Origin: Leptogranulimonas caecicola
GTDB lineage: Bacteria; Actinomycetota; Coriobacteriia; Coriobacteriales; Atopobiaceae
Direction of reading: 5' to 3'
DNA length: 64,000 nt
Assembly (NCBI RefSeq): GCF_023168405.1
Contig: NZ_AP025285.1
Coordinates: forward strand, 310,001-374,000
Numbering within the stretch: position 1 is the stretch's first letter; each line of letters starts with the position of its first letter. The position numbers and the translations under genes were made by a program. The notes below the pieces were generated by a model, which was not told where the DNA came from, ran no database searches, and saw only the letters and a list, made by a program, of their open reading frames with translations. Below, in pieces: positions 1 to 6,888 of the stretch.

Positions 1-200
1 CGTCCCAAGCGCCTACAGAGAGCCCGTGCAGCTGAGATGCGGGCGGTAGCAGGACGGCATAATGGACCCGCTGAGGGCGCGGAGAAGCCTTTAAGGTGGA
101 AGCCGCGACGGGAGCTCCCGTGACAGAGCAGGGCGTGTAAGCGCCTCAAAGGGGGCAGGGAGACCTGCCAATCAAGGTGGCACCGCAGGTGTTTCGAGAT
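1..200 (+). promoter_or_regulatory. T-box riboswitch leader, tryptophan type
   Basis: The leader carries the antiterminator signature of a T-box: an ACCTGC / GCAGGT helix (about 154-192) enclosing the conserved GGTGGCACC bulge at 176-184. The UGGC of that bulge would pair with a tRNA ending GCCA, which fits tRNA-Trp with discriminator G. A candidate specifier codon TGG followed by A lies at 63-66 in the Stem I region; the GAGAG segment near 18-22 and the loop at 31-40 look like Stem I elements. A perfect palindrome at 107-120 could be Stem II or III. Another hairpin (228-256) and GCCTC/GAGGC pairing (266-283) precede the start codon without a U tract, so the switch may act on translation. The 5' end may lie outside the window. 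Confidence 0.88.
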
Positions 201-300
201 GAGACGCTTGTCCTTGAGTCCAAATAGACTGGGGGGCGAGCGCTTTTTGTGTCGCTCCCCAAAGCCTCAACGGCGCGAGGCTTCTCGAAAGGAGCGCAGG

Positions 301-1338
301 ATGAACTTCACTTCTCAGGTACACAAGCACGTTTTGGGCAAGCTGGGCGCACTTATGGCGTGCCTTCTGGCGGTAGTGGTGCTGGTGGGCTGCTCGGGCG
401 GCGGGGGCACAGATGCCTCCCAGGCTTCCGGCTCGCTGGACAAGAACACCGAAGTCAGGGTGTGCTTTGTGGAGGTAGTGGAAAACGACGCCTTCGTCAC
501 CATGATGAACGGCTTCAAAGACGAGATGGCAGACCAGGGCTTCACCAACGTGGTTTACGACGTGAAGAACGCCCAAGGCGACGTGGCCACCTTGAACTCC
601 ATCGCAGCGCAGCTCAAGAGCGCCGACTACGACGTCATCGTGCCCATTGCCACCCCGGCTGCCCAGGCCTGCGCCAATGCGGGCATCGACAAGCCCATGA
701 TCTTCATAAGCGTCACCGATCCTGTGGCTGCCGGCATCACCTCCTCGCTGGAGAAGCCTGACAAGGGCATCACCGGCACCTCCAACGTGTCCGACGTCAA
801 GGCCATCTTCGAGTTCGCCGAGGAGCTGGACCCGGCGGCGCTCTCGGGCAAGGTGGGTATCCTTTACTGCTCCGGTGAGAAGAACGCCGAGGTCACCGCT
901 AAGGCTGCCCAGGAGTACCTGGAGGGCCGCCAGATCGAGGTGGACGTGCGCACCGTCACCAACAGCTCCGAGGTGCAGCAGACCGCAGCTACTTTGGCCT
1001 CGGGCGTCTCTTGCATCTACGTGCCGGTAGACTCGGTGGTTCAGAGCGCCATGTCCCAGCTCACCCAGACCGCTACCAAGGCCAACATCCCTGTGCTTGG
1101 CACCGATCCCGTGATGGTGCAGGACGGAGCCCTGGAATCTGTCTCTTGCTCCAACACCACCCTGGGCGCCAAGTCCGCCGACATGGCCATCAAGGCCCTG
1201 GAGGGCACCAAGATCTCCGATCTGCCCGTGGAGGTGCTGGCTTCTGATGACTACGCCGTCAACGGCGCCACTGCCAAGGCGCTGGGCATCGACCTGGACA
1301 GCCTCTCCATCTCCCAGGACTACCGCGTGATCGATTAG
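301..1338 (+). CDS. trpX: ABC transporter substrate-binding lipoprotein, TrpX-like
   Basis: This is a 345-residue lipoprotein of the ABC_sub_bind (PF04392) type, predicted to capture substrate outside the membrane for the permease and ATPase downstream. Residues 1-31 form a lipoprotein signal ending in the lipobox LVGC (Cys31), followed by a Gly/Ser linker. The ATG at 301 is chosen because it follows AAAGGAG and begins the signal peptide; the frame is open further upstream but that part lies in the leader. The Trp T-box in front, together with the gene order, points to tryptophan as substrate (inference from the known T-box-regulated trpXYZ family). A 7-bp hairpin after the stop may let this gene be expressed above the rest of the operon. 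Confidence 0.85.
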   Translation: MNFTSQVHKHVLGKLGALMACLLAVVVLVGCSGGGGTDASQASGSLDKNTEVRVCFVEVVENDAFVTMMNGFKDEMADQGFTNVVYDVKNAQGDVATLNSIAAQLKSADYDVIVPIATPAAQACANAGIDKPMIFISVTDPVAAGITSSLEKPDKGITGTSNVSDVKAIFEFAEELDPAALSGKVGILYCSGEKNAEVTAKAAQEYLEGRQIEVDVRTVTNSSEVQQTAATLASGVSCIYVPVDSVVQSAMSQLTQTATKANIPVLGTDPVMVQDGALESVSCSNTTLGAKSADMAIKALEGTKISDLPVEVLASDDYAVNGATAKALGIDLDSLSISQDYRVID

Positions 1339-1363
1339 TCTGCGAAGGGATCTTGGGCGAGGT

Positions 1364-1381
1364 GGCGGCATCTCTGCCGCC
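1364..1381 (+). other. Intra-operon hairpin between trpX and trpY
   Basis: GGCGGCA, a TCTC loop and TGCCGCC form a perfect 7-bp stem in the 113-base gap. No T tract follows. Such a hairpin could protect the upstream message or reduce readthrough, as is common behind binding-protein genes. Confidence 0.4.
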
Positions 1382-1451
1382 GGTTCCCTGGGAGCCTTTG
1401 GACTGGTCTTTATGTCGCATTGCCCCCCTGTGAACTTATAAGAAGGAATCC

Positions 1452-2459
1452 ATGACGTTCTCCGTCTTTTACGACGCCTTGATGCTGGGCTTTGAGTACT
1501 CTCTTTTGGCCGTGGGCGTCTACATCACCTTTCGCATCCTCGACATGGCCGACCTTACCGTCGACGGTTCTTTTGGCTTTGGCATGGCCTGCTCGGCGGT
1601 GGCCGCGGTAGCCGGTCATCCCTACCTGGGCCTGGTGTTGGGTGCAGTGGCTGGCGCCGTTGCTGGCTGCGTGAGCGGCTTGCTCATCACCAAGGCTCGC
1701 ATCAACCCGCTTTTGGCTGGCATCATCACCATGACAGGGCTCTACTCGGTGAATATCTATGTGTTGGGCGCTCCCAATGTGAGCTTGCTCAATGCCACCC
1801 GCGTCTTCGACCCCCTCTACACCGCCCTAGGCGGCGCCGACGGCCCCCTTACTCTGGATGGCGTCAAGATGGCCTTTGTGGTGGTGTTGGTGTGTGCGGT
1901 GGTGGCGCTTTTGTCGGCCTACTTCAAGACCGAAGCCGGGCTGGCTGTGCGCGCCGTAGGCGACAACGAGGCCATGAGCCGGGCCAGTTCCATCAACACC
2001 AACCTGGTGAAGGTGGGCGGCCTGGCTCTGGGCAACGCCCTGGTGGGCCTCACGGGCGCTCTGTTGGCTCAGTATCAGGGCTTTGCCGACCTCGCCAGCG
2101 GCACCGGCATGGTGATGGTGGGCCTGGCTTCCGTCATCATCGGCGAGGTCTTTGGCGGCCACCGCTCAGTGACCTGGGGCTTGTCCTGCGCGGTGGTGGG
2201 CTCGGTGGTCTACCGGCTCATCATCCAGCTGGCCCTGGCCGTGAACCTGCTGGACTCCAACGCTCTGAAGCTGGTCTCCGCCGTCATCGTGGCCGTGTTC
2301 ATGGCCCTGCCCGCGGTGCGCTCTGCAATGGTCAACGGCGCCTCCAAGCGCACCGCCAAGTCGGCCATGGAGCGCCTGCTGGCCCAAGACGCCCGAGCGC
2401 TCACCGGAAACGCCGCGAGCCCCGCGCCGAGCAGCGCTGATTCCAGGAAGGGGGAGTAG
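1452..2459 (+). CDS. trpY: ABC transporter permease, TrpY-like
   Basis: The 335-residue product is a polytopic membrane protein of the branched-chain-type permease superfamily that pairs with PF04392 binding proteins. Hydrophobic segments run from residue 5 to about residue 300, with the typical Gly-rich loops (for example DGSFGFGMACSAV near residues 37-49). The C-terminal 40 residues are hydrophilic and cytoplasmic. The ATG follows AGAAGGA. The stop codon is two bases before the ATPase start, so the two are translationally coupled. Tryptophan as substrate is inferred from the T-box and from TrpX. Confidence 0.82.
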   Translation: MTFSVFYDALMLGFEYSLLAVGVYITFRILDMADLTVDGSFGFGMACSAVAAVAGHPYLGLVLGAVAGAVAGCVSGLLITKARINPLLAGIITMTGLYSVNIYVLGAPNVSLLNATRVFDPLYTALGGADGPLTLDGVKMAFVVVLVCAVVALLSAYFKTEAGLAVRAVGDNEAMSRASSINTNLVKVGGLALGNALVGLTGALLAQYQGFADLASGTGMVMVGLASVIIGEVFGGHRSVTWGLSCAVVGSVVYRLIIQLALAVNLLDSNALKLVSAVIVAVFMALPAVRSAMVNGASKRTAKSAMERLLAQDARALTGNAASPAPSSADSRKGE

Positions 2460-2461
2460 CC

Positions 2462-3334
2462 ATGGCAACCCAAACGCAAGAGCCCCAGGTGCAGGCGCCA
2501 ACTCAAGGGGCGCGGGTTTCTCGGCAAGCCCCCATGCTTGAAGTGCGGGCTTTAGAGAAGACCTTCAACCCTGGAACGCCCACGGCTCACAAAGCGCTGG
2601 ATGGGGTGGATTTGCAGTTGGCTCCCGGCGAGTTCGCCTGCATCGTGGGGTCTAACGGCGCGGGCAAGTCCACGCTGTTCAACGCCATTGCGGGCGCCAT
2701 CTTCCCCGACGCGGGCCTCATCAAGCTGGGCGGCCGCAACGTGACCTTCGACCCCGACTACCAGCGCAGCCGCACCCTGTCCCGCGTCTTTCAGGACCCG
2801 CTCATGGGCACTGCACCTCACCTCACCGTGGCCGAGAACGTTTCCCTCGCTCTAGGCCGCTCCACGCGGGGAGCCAGCCTCAGGCGCGCCATGCGCAAGG
2901 AGAAGCGCGACCTCATCGCCAGCCGCCTGGAAACTCTGGGCTTTGGCCTGGAGGACCGCATGGACGTGCCGGTGGGCACCCTCTCTGGCGGGCAGCGTCA
3001 GGCGGTGACGCTGCTTATGGCTACCATCGGCAACCCGGAGCTGCTACTTCTGGACGAGCACACCGCTGCGCTGGACCCGGCCGCCACCGAGCGCATTCTC
3101 GAGCTCACGGACCGTATTGTTGCCGAGCAGAACGTGGCTACGTTGATGATCACCCATGATCTCAAGGACGCTCTGGCCCATGGTGACCGTACGCTCGTGA
3201 TGCACGACGGCCGCATTGTGGCAGACGTCTTGGGTTCTGAGCGCGATGCCATGGATGTGGACGGGCTGCTGGAGCTCTTCCGCACCAGCGCCGGCTCCGA
3301 GCTGGCCGATGACAAGGTGCTCCTCAAGGCCTGA
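2462..3334 (+). CDS. trpZ: ABC transporter ATP-binding protein, TrpZ-like
   Basis: The 290-residue ATPase of the import system has Walker A GSNGAGKST (about residues 63-71), the signature LSGGQRQAV and Walker B LLLLDEHTAAL with a following switch His (THD). An N-terminal extension of about 25 residues precedes the ABC domain. It is the third gene of trpXYZ. The transcript runs into a 46-bp perfect palindrome just after the stop. The motif TTCTCGGCA occurs at 2518-2526, inside the part encoding the N-terminal extension. Confidence 0.85.
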   Translation: MATQTQEPQVQAPTQGARVSRQAPMLEVRALEKTFNPGTPTAHKALDGVDLQLAPGEFACIVGSNGAGKSTLFNAIAGAIFPDAGLIKLGGRNVTFDPDYQRSRTLSRVFQDPLMGTAPHLTVAENVSLALGRSTRGASLRRAMRKEKRDLIASRLETLGFGLEDRMDVPVGTLSGGQRQAVTLLMATIGNPELLLLDEHTAALDPAATERILELTDRIVAEQNVATLMITHDLKDALAHGDRTLVMHDGRIVADVLGSERDAMDVDGLLELFRTSAGSELADDKVLLKA

Positions 3335-3353
3335 GGGCACACATGCGATGTAG

Positions 3354-3399
3354 TGCCTCGTCGCACTGGGGTTTTATAAAACCCCAGTGCGACGAGGCA
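3354..3399. repeat. 46-bp perfect palindrome with an AT-rich centre
   Basis: The two 23-base halves, 3354-3376 and 3377-3399, are exact reverse complements, centred on TTTTATAAAA. The inner 28 bases recur exactly at 16695-16722. It sits directly after trpZ and lacks a following T tract, so it is not a typical terminator. Confidence 0.85.
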
Positions 3400-3445
3400 G
3401 CGAAAACACAAATGCCGCCTCCTTAAACGCTGCTCCCTTAAAAGA

Positions 3446-3482
3446 GGGGGCTTGCTGCGAACATGTCTCGCAGCAAGCCCCC
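3446..3482 (-). terminator. Terminator of ade (possibly bidirectional)
   Basis: A perfect 15-bp stem (3446-3460 with 3468-3482) encloses the loop ACATGTC. Read on the minus strand it is followed by TCTTTTAAGG, as expected for a rho-independent terminator of the adenine deaminase gene ending at 3511. It may also stop trpXYZ transcription from the other side. Confidence 0.75.
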
Positions 3483-3510
3483 GCATTGGCGCAGTGTTTT
3501 CGCAGCGCCC

Positions 3511-5328
3511 TTACTCTTCCACTACCAGCGGCACCTGGCAGAAGCGCACGCAGTCCACGTAGCCGCGGTCGGTAAGGCGCAGCTCGGGGATGCAGGCCAG
3601 CGAAAGGCCCGAGAGCGTTATGAACGGCGAGGGCATGGTGCAGCCCATAGCCTTCCAGACTTCCTCCATATGGGCTACCTGGTTGGCCACCTTCTCCACG
3701 TGCTGGTCGCTCATGAGACCGCACACCGGCAGCTCCACCAGCCCAAGCACCTTACCATCTTGCACGGCTACCTCGCCGCCACCACAACGTACCAGCGTCT
3801 GGGCGGCCAAGGCCATATCCTCGTCGTTGTCGCCCAACACCAGCAGATTGTGGGCGTCGTGGGCCACCGTCTGGGCCAGGGCGCCGTGGATGCCAAAGCC
3901 CTTGGCAAAGCCCGCGGCGAAGGTGCCGGTGGCGTGATGGCGCTCGAACACAAAGACTTTAAGCAGGTCCTGGTCCGGTTGAGCTTCTAGCAAGCCTGCT
4001 GCCACGTGCATCTCTTCATGCACCTCGTGGGTGATGGTGTTGCCCGGCGTCACTTCCATGACGCGGACGAGGCACTTGTCGGCAGCAATGGGTTCCCCAG
4101 ACTGGGTGACCGCCGGGATGCAGAAGGTCTCCGGCTCGATGTCGAAGCCCACGTTCATGGTGGAGGTCATCCAGTCGGGCCAAATGAACTCGTCCAGCTC
4201 GAAGGTGGGGACGCCGGCCTCGGCTGCCAGCTCGCCATCGATCCACACCTGCTGGGCGTTGAAGTCGCGCAGGTTGTCCCAAAGCACGATGTCGGCGCAC
4301 TTGCCCGGCGCGATGGCGCCCAGGTCCTGCTGCTGGCCAAAGCAGGTGGCGGTGTTGATGGTGCACATCTGCACGGCCACCGCGGGCTCGATGCCCAGCT
4401 CGACGGCCTTGCGCAAGATGCGGTCCATGTGGCCCTCGCGGACCATGGTGGAGGGGTGGTTGTCGTCGCTCACCAAGCAGCAGAAGCGCGTGTCGATGTC
4501 CTTGTTAAGAATTGCCTCCACCAGATCTGGCAGGTTGTGCCATCCCGATCCATAACGCAGCTGGGCGTACATGCCGCAGCGGATCTTGGCCAGCGCGTCT
4601 TCGGGGCGCACCGACTCATGGCAGCAAGACACGCCGGAGGCGATATAGGCCTGAAGACCACGGTCGGTCTCGGGGGTGGAGTAGTGGCCGGTGACCGTCT
4701 TGCCGGCGCGCAGGGTGGCGTTGATCTCGTCCAAAGGCAGGTCGTCGTCCGCCAGCACGCCGGGGAAGTTCATCATCTCTCCCAAGCCCACGCAGCTGTC
4801 CCACTTCATGGTCTCCTCGACGTCGTCGGCGTCGATGGAGGCGCCGGTGTCCTCGAAGCCCGTGATGGCTGGCACGCAGGAGGGGGTGGTGAGCATGGCT
4901 TTAAGGGGCGTGCGAGCCGCATCCTCCATCATCACGGCCACGCCGCGCAGTCCGCGCACGTTGGCCACCTCGTGGGGGTCCATATAGATGCCGGTAGTTC
5001 CGTGGGGCACCGCCGCCCGAGCGTATTCCGCCACGCCCACCATGGAGCTCTCCACATGCATGTGGCCGTCCATGAGGCCGGGGGTGGCTACCAGACCGGT
5101 GCCGTCGATAACTTCGGTGAGCTCGCCTATGCAATGGCTGGCATCGCCCACATAAGCAATGCGCCCCGAAGCCAGCGCAATGTCTTGCCCATCCAGCACC
5201 TCGGCTGTGCAGGTATTCACCAGCTGCACGTTTTTGATCACTGTGTCCGCCGGCTCCAGACCCTGGGCCACGCGCACCAGCCTTCGATTGCACTCCCACA
5301 ACGGCGTCTTGCAAAACTTATTTATCAT
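3511..5328 (-). CDS. ade: Adenine deaminase
   Basis: The 605-residue cytoplasmic metalloenzyme of the amidohydrolase family converts adenine to hypoxanthine and ammonia for purine salvage. The N-terminal composite domain (ADTVIKNVQLVNT) is followed by the metal-binding signature GHMHVESSM, then GHYSTPE and CLVSDDNHPSTM with further metal ligands, and the C-terminal adenine deaminase domain. The ATG at 5328 is preferred over one 13 codons upstream because GGGAGG lies six bases before it, giving the usual family length. It is transcribed alone, convergent with trpXYZ and divergent from the SRP RNA. Confidence 0.93.
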   Translation of the reverse strand: MINKFCKTPLWECNRRLVRVAQGLEPADTVIKNVQLVNTCTAEVLDGQDIALASGRIAYVGDASHCIGELTEVIDGTGLVATPGLMDGHMHVESSMVGVAEYARAAVPHGTTGIYMDPHEVANVRGLRGVAVMMEDAARTPLKAMLTTPSCVPAITGFEDTGASIDADDVEETMKWDSCVGLGEMMNFPGVLADDDLPLDEINATLRAGKTVTGHYSTPETDRGLQAYIASGVSCCHESVRPEDALAKIRCGMYAQLRYGSGWHNLPDLVEAILNKDIDTRFCCLVSDDNHPSTMVREGHMDRILRKAVELGIEPAVAVQMCTINTATCFGQQQDLGAIAPGKCADIVLWDNLRDFNAQQVWIDGELAAEAGVPTFELDEFIWPDWMTSTMNVGFDIEPETFCIPAVTQSGEPIAADKCLVRVMEVTPGNTITHEVHEEMHVAAGLLEAQPDQDLLKVFVFERHHATGTFAAGFAKGFGIHGALAQTVAHDAHNLLVLGDNDEDMALAAQTLVRCGGGEVAVQDGKVLGLVELPVCGLMSDQHVEKVANQVAHMEEVWKAMGCTMPSPFITLSGLSLACIPELRLTDRGYVDCVRFCQVPLVVEE

Positions 5329-5450
5329 TCTGCCTCCCGCGAGTTTTCCAGGCATCCAGGCGTTCATTTATGCTCTTGGCTCCTCAGTCTAAGCTATTAA
5401 AGGAACCCCTTTTGGCATGGTCTGGCGAAAATAGGAATCTAGCAGCGCAA

Positions 5451-5479
5451 TGGTTGACTGGGCCCATAACCGCTATACT
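5451..5479 (+). promoter_or_regulatory. Probable promoter of the SRP RNA
   Basis: A -10 box TATACT lies at 5474-5479. Upstream, TGGTTG (5451-5456) gives a 17-base spacer, or TTGACT (5454-5459) gives a short 14-base one. The start would fall near 5486, where the SRP RNA helix begins. Confidence 0.6.
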
Positions 5480-5485
5480 CATCTG

Positions 5486-5600
5486 CGAGCCTTTTCCACT
5501 GGGTCGGGTGACGTCACGTCCCGAACCTGGTCAGGACCGGGAGGTAGCAGCCATAAGGGGCCTCTGGCGGGCACCCGGCTCAGTGGAGAAGACTTGGGAG
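5486..5600 (+). ncRNA. ffs: Signal recognition particle RNA, small bacterial type
   Basis: The conserved SRP domain IV is present at about 5522-5560 (GGTCAGGACCGG, then AGGTAGCAGCC). The flanking strands pair into the long SRP hairpin: CCACTGGGTCGGGTG (5496-5510) with CACCCGGCTCAGTGG (5571-5585), allowing two G-U pairs. The RNA binds Ffh and targets nascent membrane proteins. Placement upstream of dnaX-ybaB-recR matches the arrangement in many Gram-positive genomes. The exact ends are estimated from the helix, the promoter and the terminator. Confidence 0.88.
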
Positions 5601-5602
5601 CC

Positions 5603-5638
5603 GCCCTCGTTGCCTCATTGCAGCGAGGGCCTCTTGCT
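5603..5638 (+). terminator. Terminator of the SRP RNA
   Basis: GCCCTCGTTGC (5603-5613) pairs with GCAGCGAGGGC (5620-5630), an 11-bp stem with one G-U pair and a six-base loop, followed by CTCTTGCT. It stands immediately after the closing strand of the SRP RNA. Confidence 0.7.
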
Positions 5639-5650
5639 ATGGGGGCGCGT

Positions 5651-5725
5651 TTCTCGGCAGCTCTAGGCGGGGCAAAAGCCTGGGCCCGGTGTCTATGGGG
5701 CTTGCATCGCCCTCCTTGCCGAGAA
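5651..5725. repeat. Inverted pair of TTCTCGGCA motifs
   Basis: TTCTCGGCA lies at 5651-5659 and its reverse complement TGCCGAGAA at 5717-5725, both extended by a T/A. They lie between the SRP RNA terminator and the DedA gene and belong to the window-wide motif family described in the findings. Confidence 0.8.
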
Positions 5726-5799
5726 ACCCGTACCACCTCTCCCTGGGCTTTTACCGGCGGATGCACGGCCACAGATGCGCGGACTTCGAGGAGTCATCT

Positions 5800-6489
5800 A
5801 TGGATTTCGTCTCACTTATCGTTGGCCTTCTTCAAGATCCTATGGGTGCGATTCAGGGCTGGATCGCGCAGGGTCCCTGGGTGGCGATGGGCCTCATCTT
5901 TTTGGTGATCTTCATCGAGACCGGTGTGGTGGTCATGCCGTTTTTGCCGGGCGATTCCCTGCTCTTTGCAGCGGGCATCCTGTGTCACGGGGCTGCTGGA
6001 GAGGCGCTGCCTTTGTGGGAGCTTTTGCTCTGCGTGTGGGCGGCCGCCATTCTGGGCGATCAGTGCAACTTCTTCATCGGTCACTTTTTGGGCACACGCA
6101 TCATCAAATCCGGGCGCATCAAGGCGCTGACGCCTGAGCGTGTGGCCCAATCCGAGGCCTTCATGGCCAAATGGGGCGGCCTCTCCATCTTCTTGGGTCG
6201 CTTCTTTCCCTTCATCCGTACCTTCGTGCCGTTTTTGGCCGGCGTGGGCGGCATGAAGTGGCACCACTTCTTTGGCTTTAATATTTTGGGCGGCGTGGTG
6301 TGGTCGTCCCTCTTTACGCTGCTGGGCTACTTCTTTGGCACCATTCCTGCGGTCCAAGAGCACTTTGAGCTGGTAGTGGTAGGCATCATCGTCATCAGCC
6401 TCATTCCTGCGGTGGGCGGCGCCATCCGCGCCAAGATTAAGAGCCGCCGCGAAGAGGACGAGATCGAGCAGGACATGCAGCAGCAGTAG
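5800..6489 (+). CDS. DedA family membrane protein
   Basis: The 229-residue integral membrane protein is of the DedA/SNARE-associated family, whose members transport undecaprenyl phosphate or related lipid carriers or maintain membrane potential. Family motifs are visible: the early segment with FIETGVVVMPFLPGDSLLF (about residues 39-57) and the FLGRFFPFIRTFVPFLAGV region with its conserved Arg (about residues 132-150). Several hydrophobic helices surround these, and the tail is charged. The ATG at 5800 follows GAGGAG and is chosen over upstream in-frame starts that overlap repeat DNA. A second, shorter DedA protein is encoded at 57893. Confidence 0.88.
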   Translation: MDFVSLIVGLLQDPMGAIQGWIAQGPWVAMGLIFLVIFIETGVVVMPFLPGDSLLFAAGILCHGAAGEALPLWELLLCVWAAAILGDQCNFFIGHFLGTRIIKSGRIKALTPERVAQSEAFMAKWGGLSIFLGRFFPFIRTFVPFLAGVGGMKWHHFFGFNILGGVVWSSLFTLLGYFFGTIPAVQEHFELVVVGIIVISLIPAVGGAIRAKIKSRREEDEIEQDMQQQ

Positions 6490-6819
6490 GGATCTGCGCG
6501 CGGCAGTTGTTTGAGCTACTAAGTTGTCTCAGTCGGCTCCTAGGTCGTCCCAACTCTTTCAGGAAGGCCGTAAGTATTCAGGTTGACTCCCAGGTCGTGG
6601 CTAAAAAGTGAAGAATCAACGGACTCCTTTATGAGAAGTTAGGGAGCCTTCAATGAGGGGACATTTCAATCAGCAGCGCGCGCCTGTTCCCTTCCTTCTC
6701 CTTGGCTCTCCCTAGAGGATCGCGGCGCACAGTCTCCTGTCCCATCCTCAAGCTCTTGCAGGCGCGCGCATAACCTCCTCATTGGGTTGCCGCGCTCCCC
6801 TCTCTCTCGCGACACCCAA
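6490..6819. other. 330-base non-coding stretch, unassigned
   Basis: No credible protein gene or tRNA is seen between the DedA gene and the strong terminator at 6820. The stretch contains many CTC/CCT-rich segments and a GGCGCGCG-type repeat (around 6679 and 6762 in opposite sense, GCGCGCGCCTG with CAGGCGCGCGC) that could pair at long range. It may be an untranslated 3' region or an independent small RNA. Confidence 0.4.
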
Positions 6820-6848
6820 AAGGCGCCCTCCGTAAGGGCGCCTTTTTT
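6820..6848 (+). terminator. Rho-independent terminator upstream of dnaX
   Basis: AAGGCGCCCT and AGGGCGCCTT form a perfect 10-bp stem with loop CCGTA, followed by a run of T. It ends 40 bases before the dnaX start, so dnaX must have its own promoter beyond it or rely on readthrough. Confidence 0.85.
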
Positions 6849-6888
6849 ATTAGAATGAACCATCACCTAAGCTTTGGAAGGATGGTCC

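Noticed and set aside
4006-5400. Long open frame on the plus strand
   Set aside because: It is the complement of the adenine deaminase gene, His/Gly/Val-rich as expected of an antisense frame, with no ribosome binding site or recognisable domain.
5450-5640. tRNA or 6S RNA in the gap before the first dedA gene
   Set aside because: The conserved GGTCAGG/GGAAGG-type core and long complementary arms identify SRP RNA instead.
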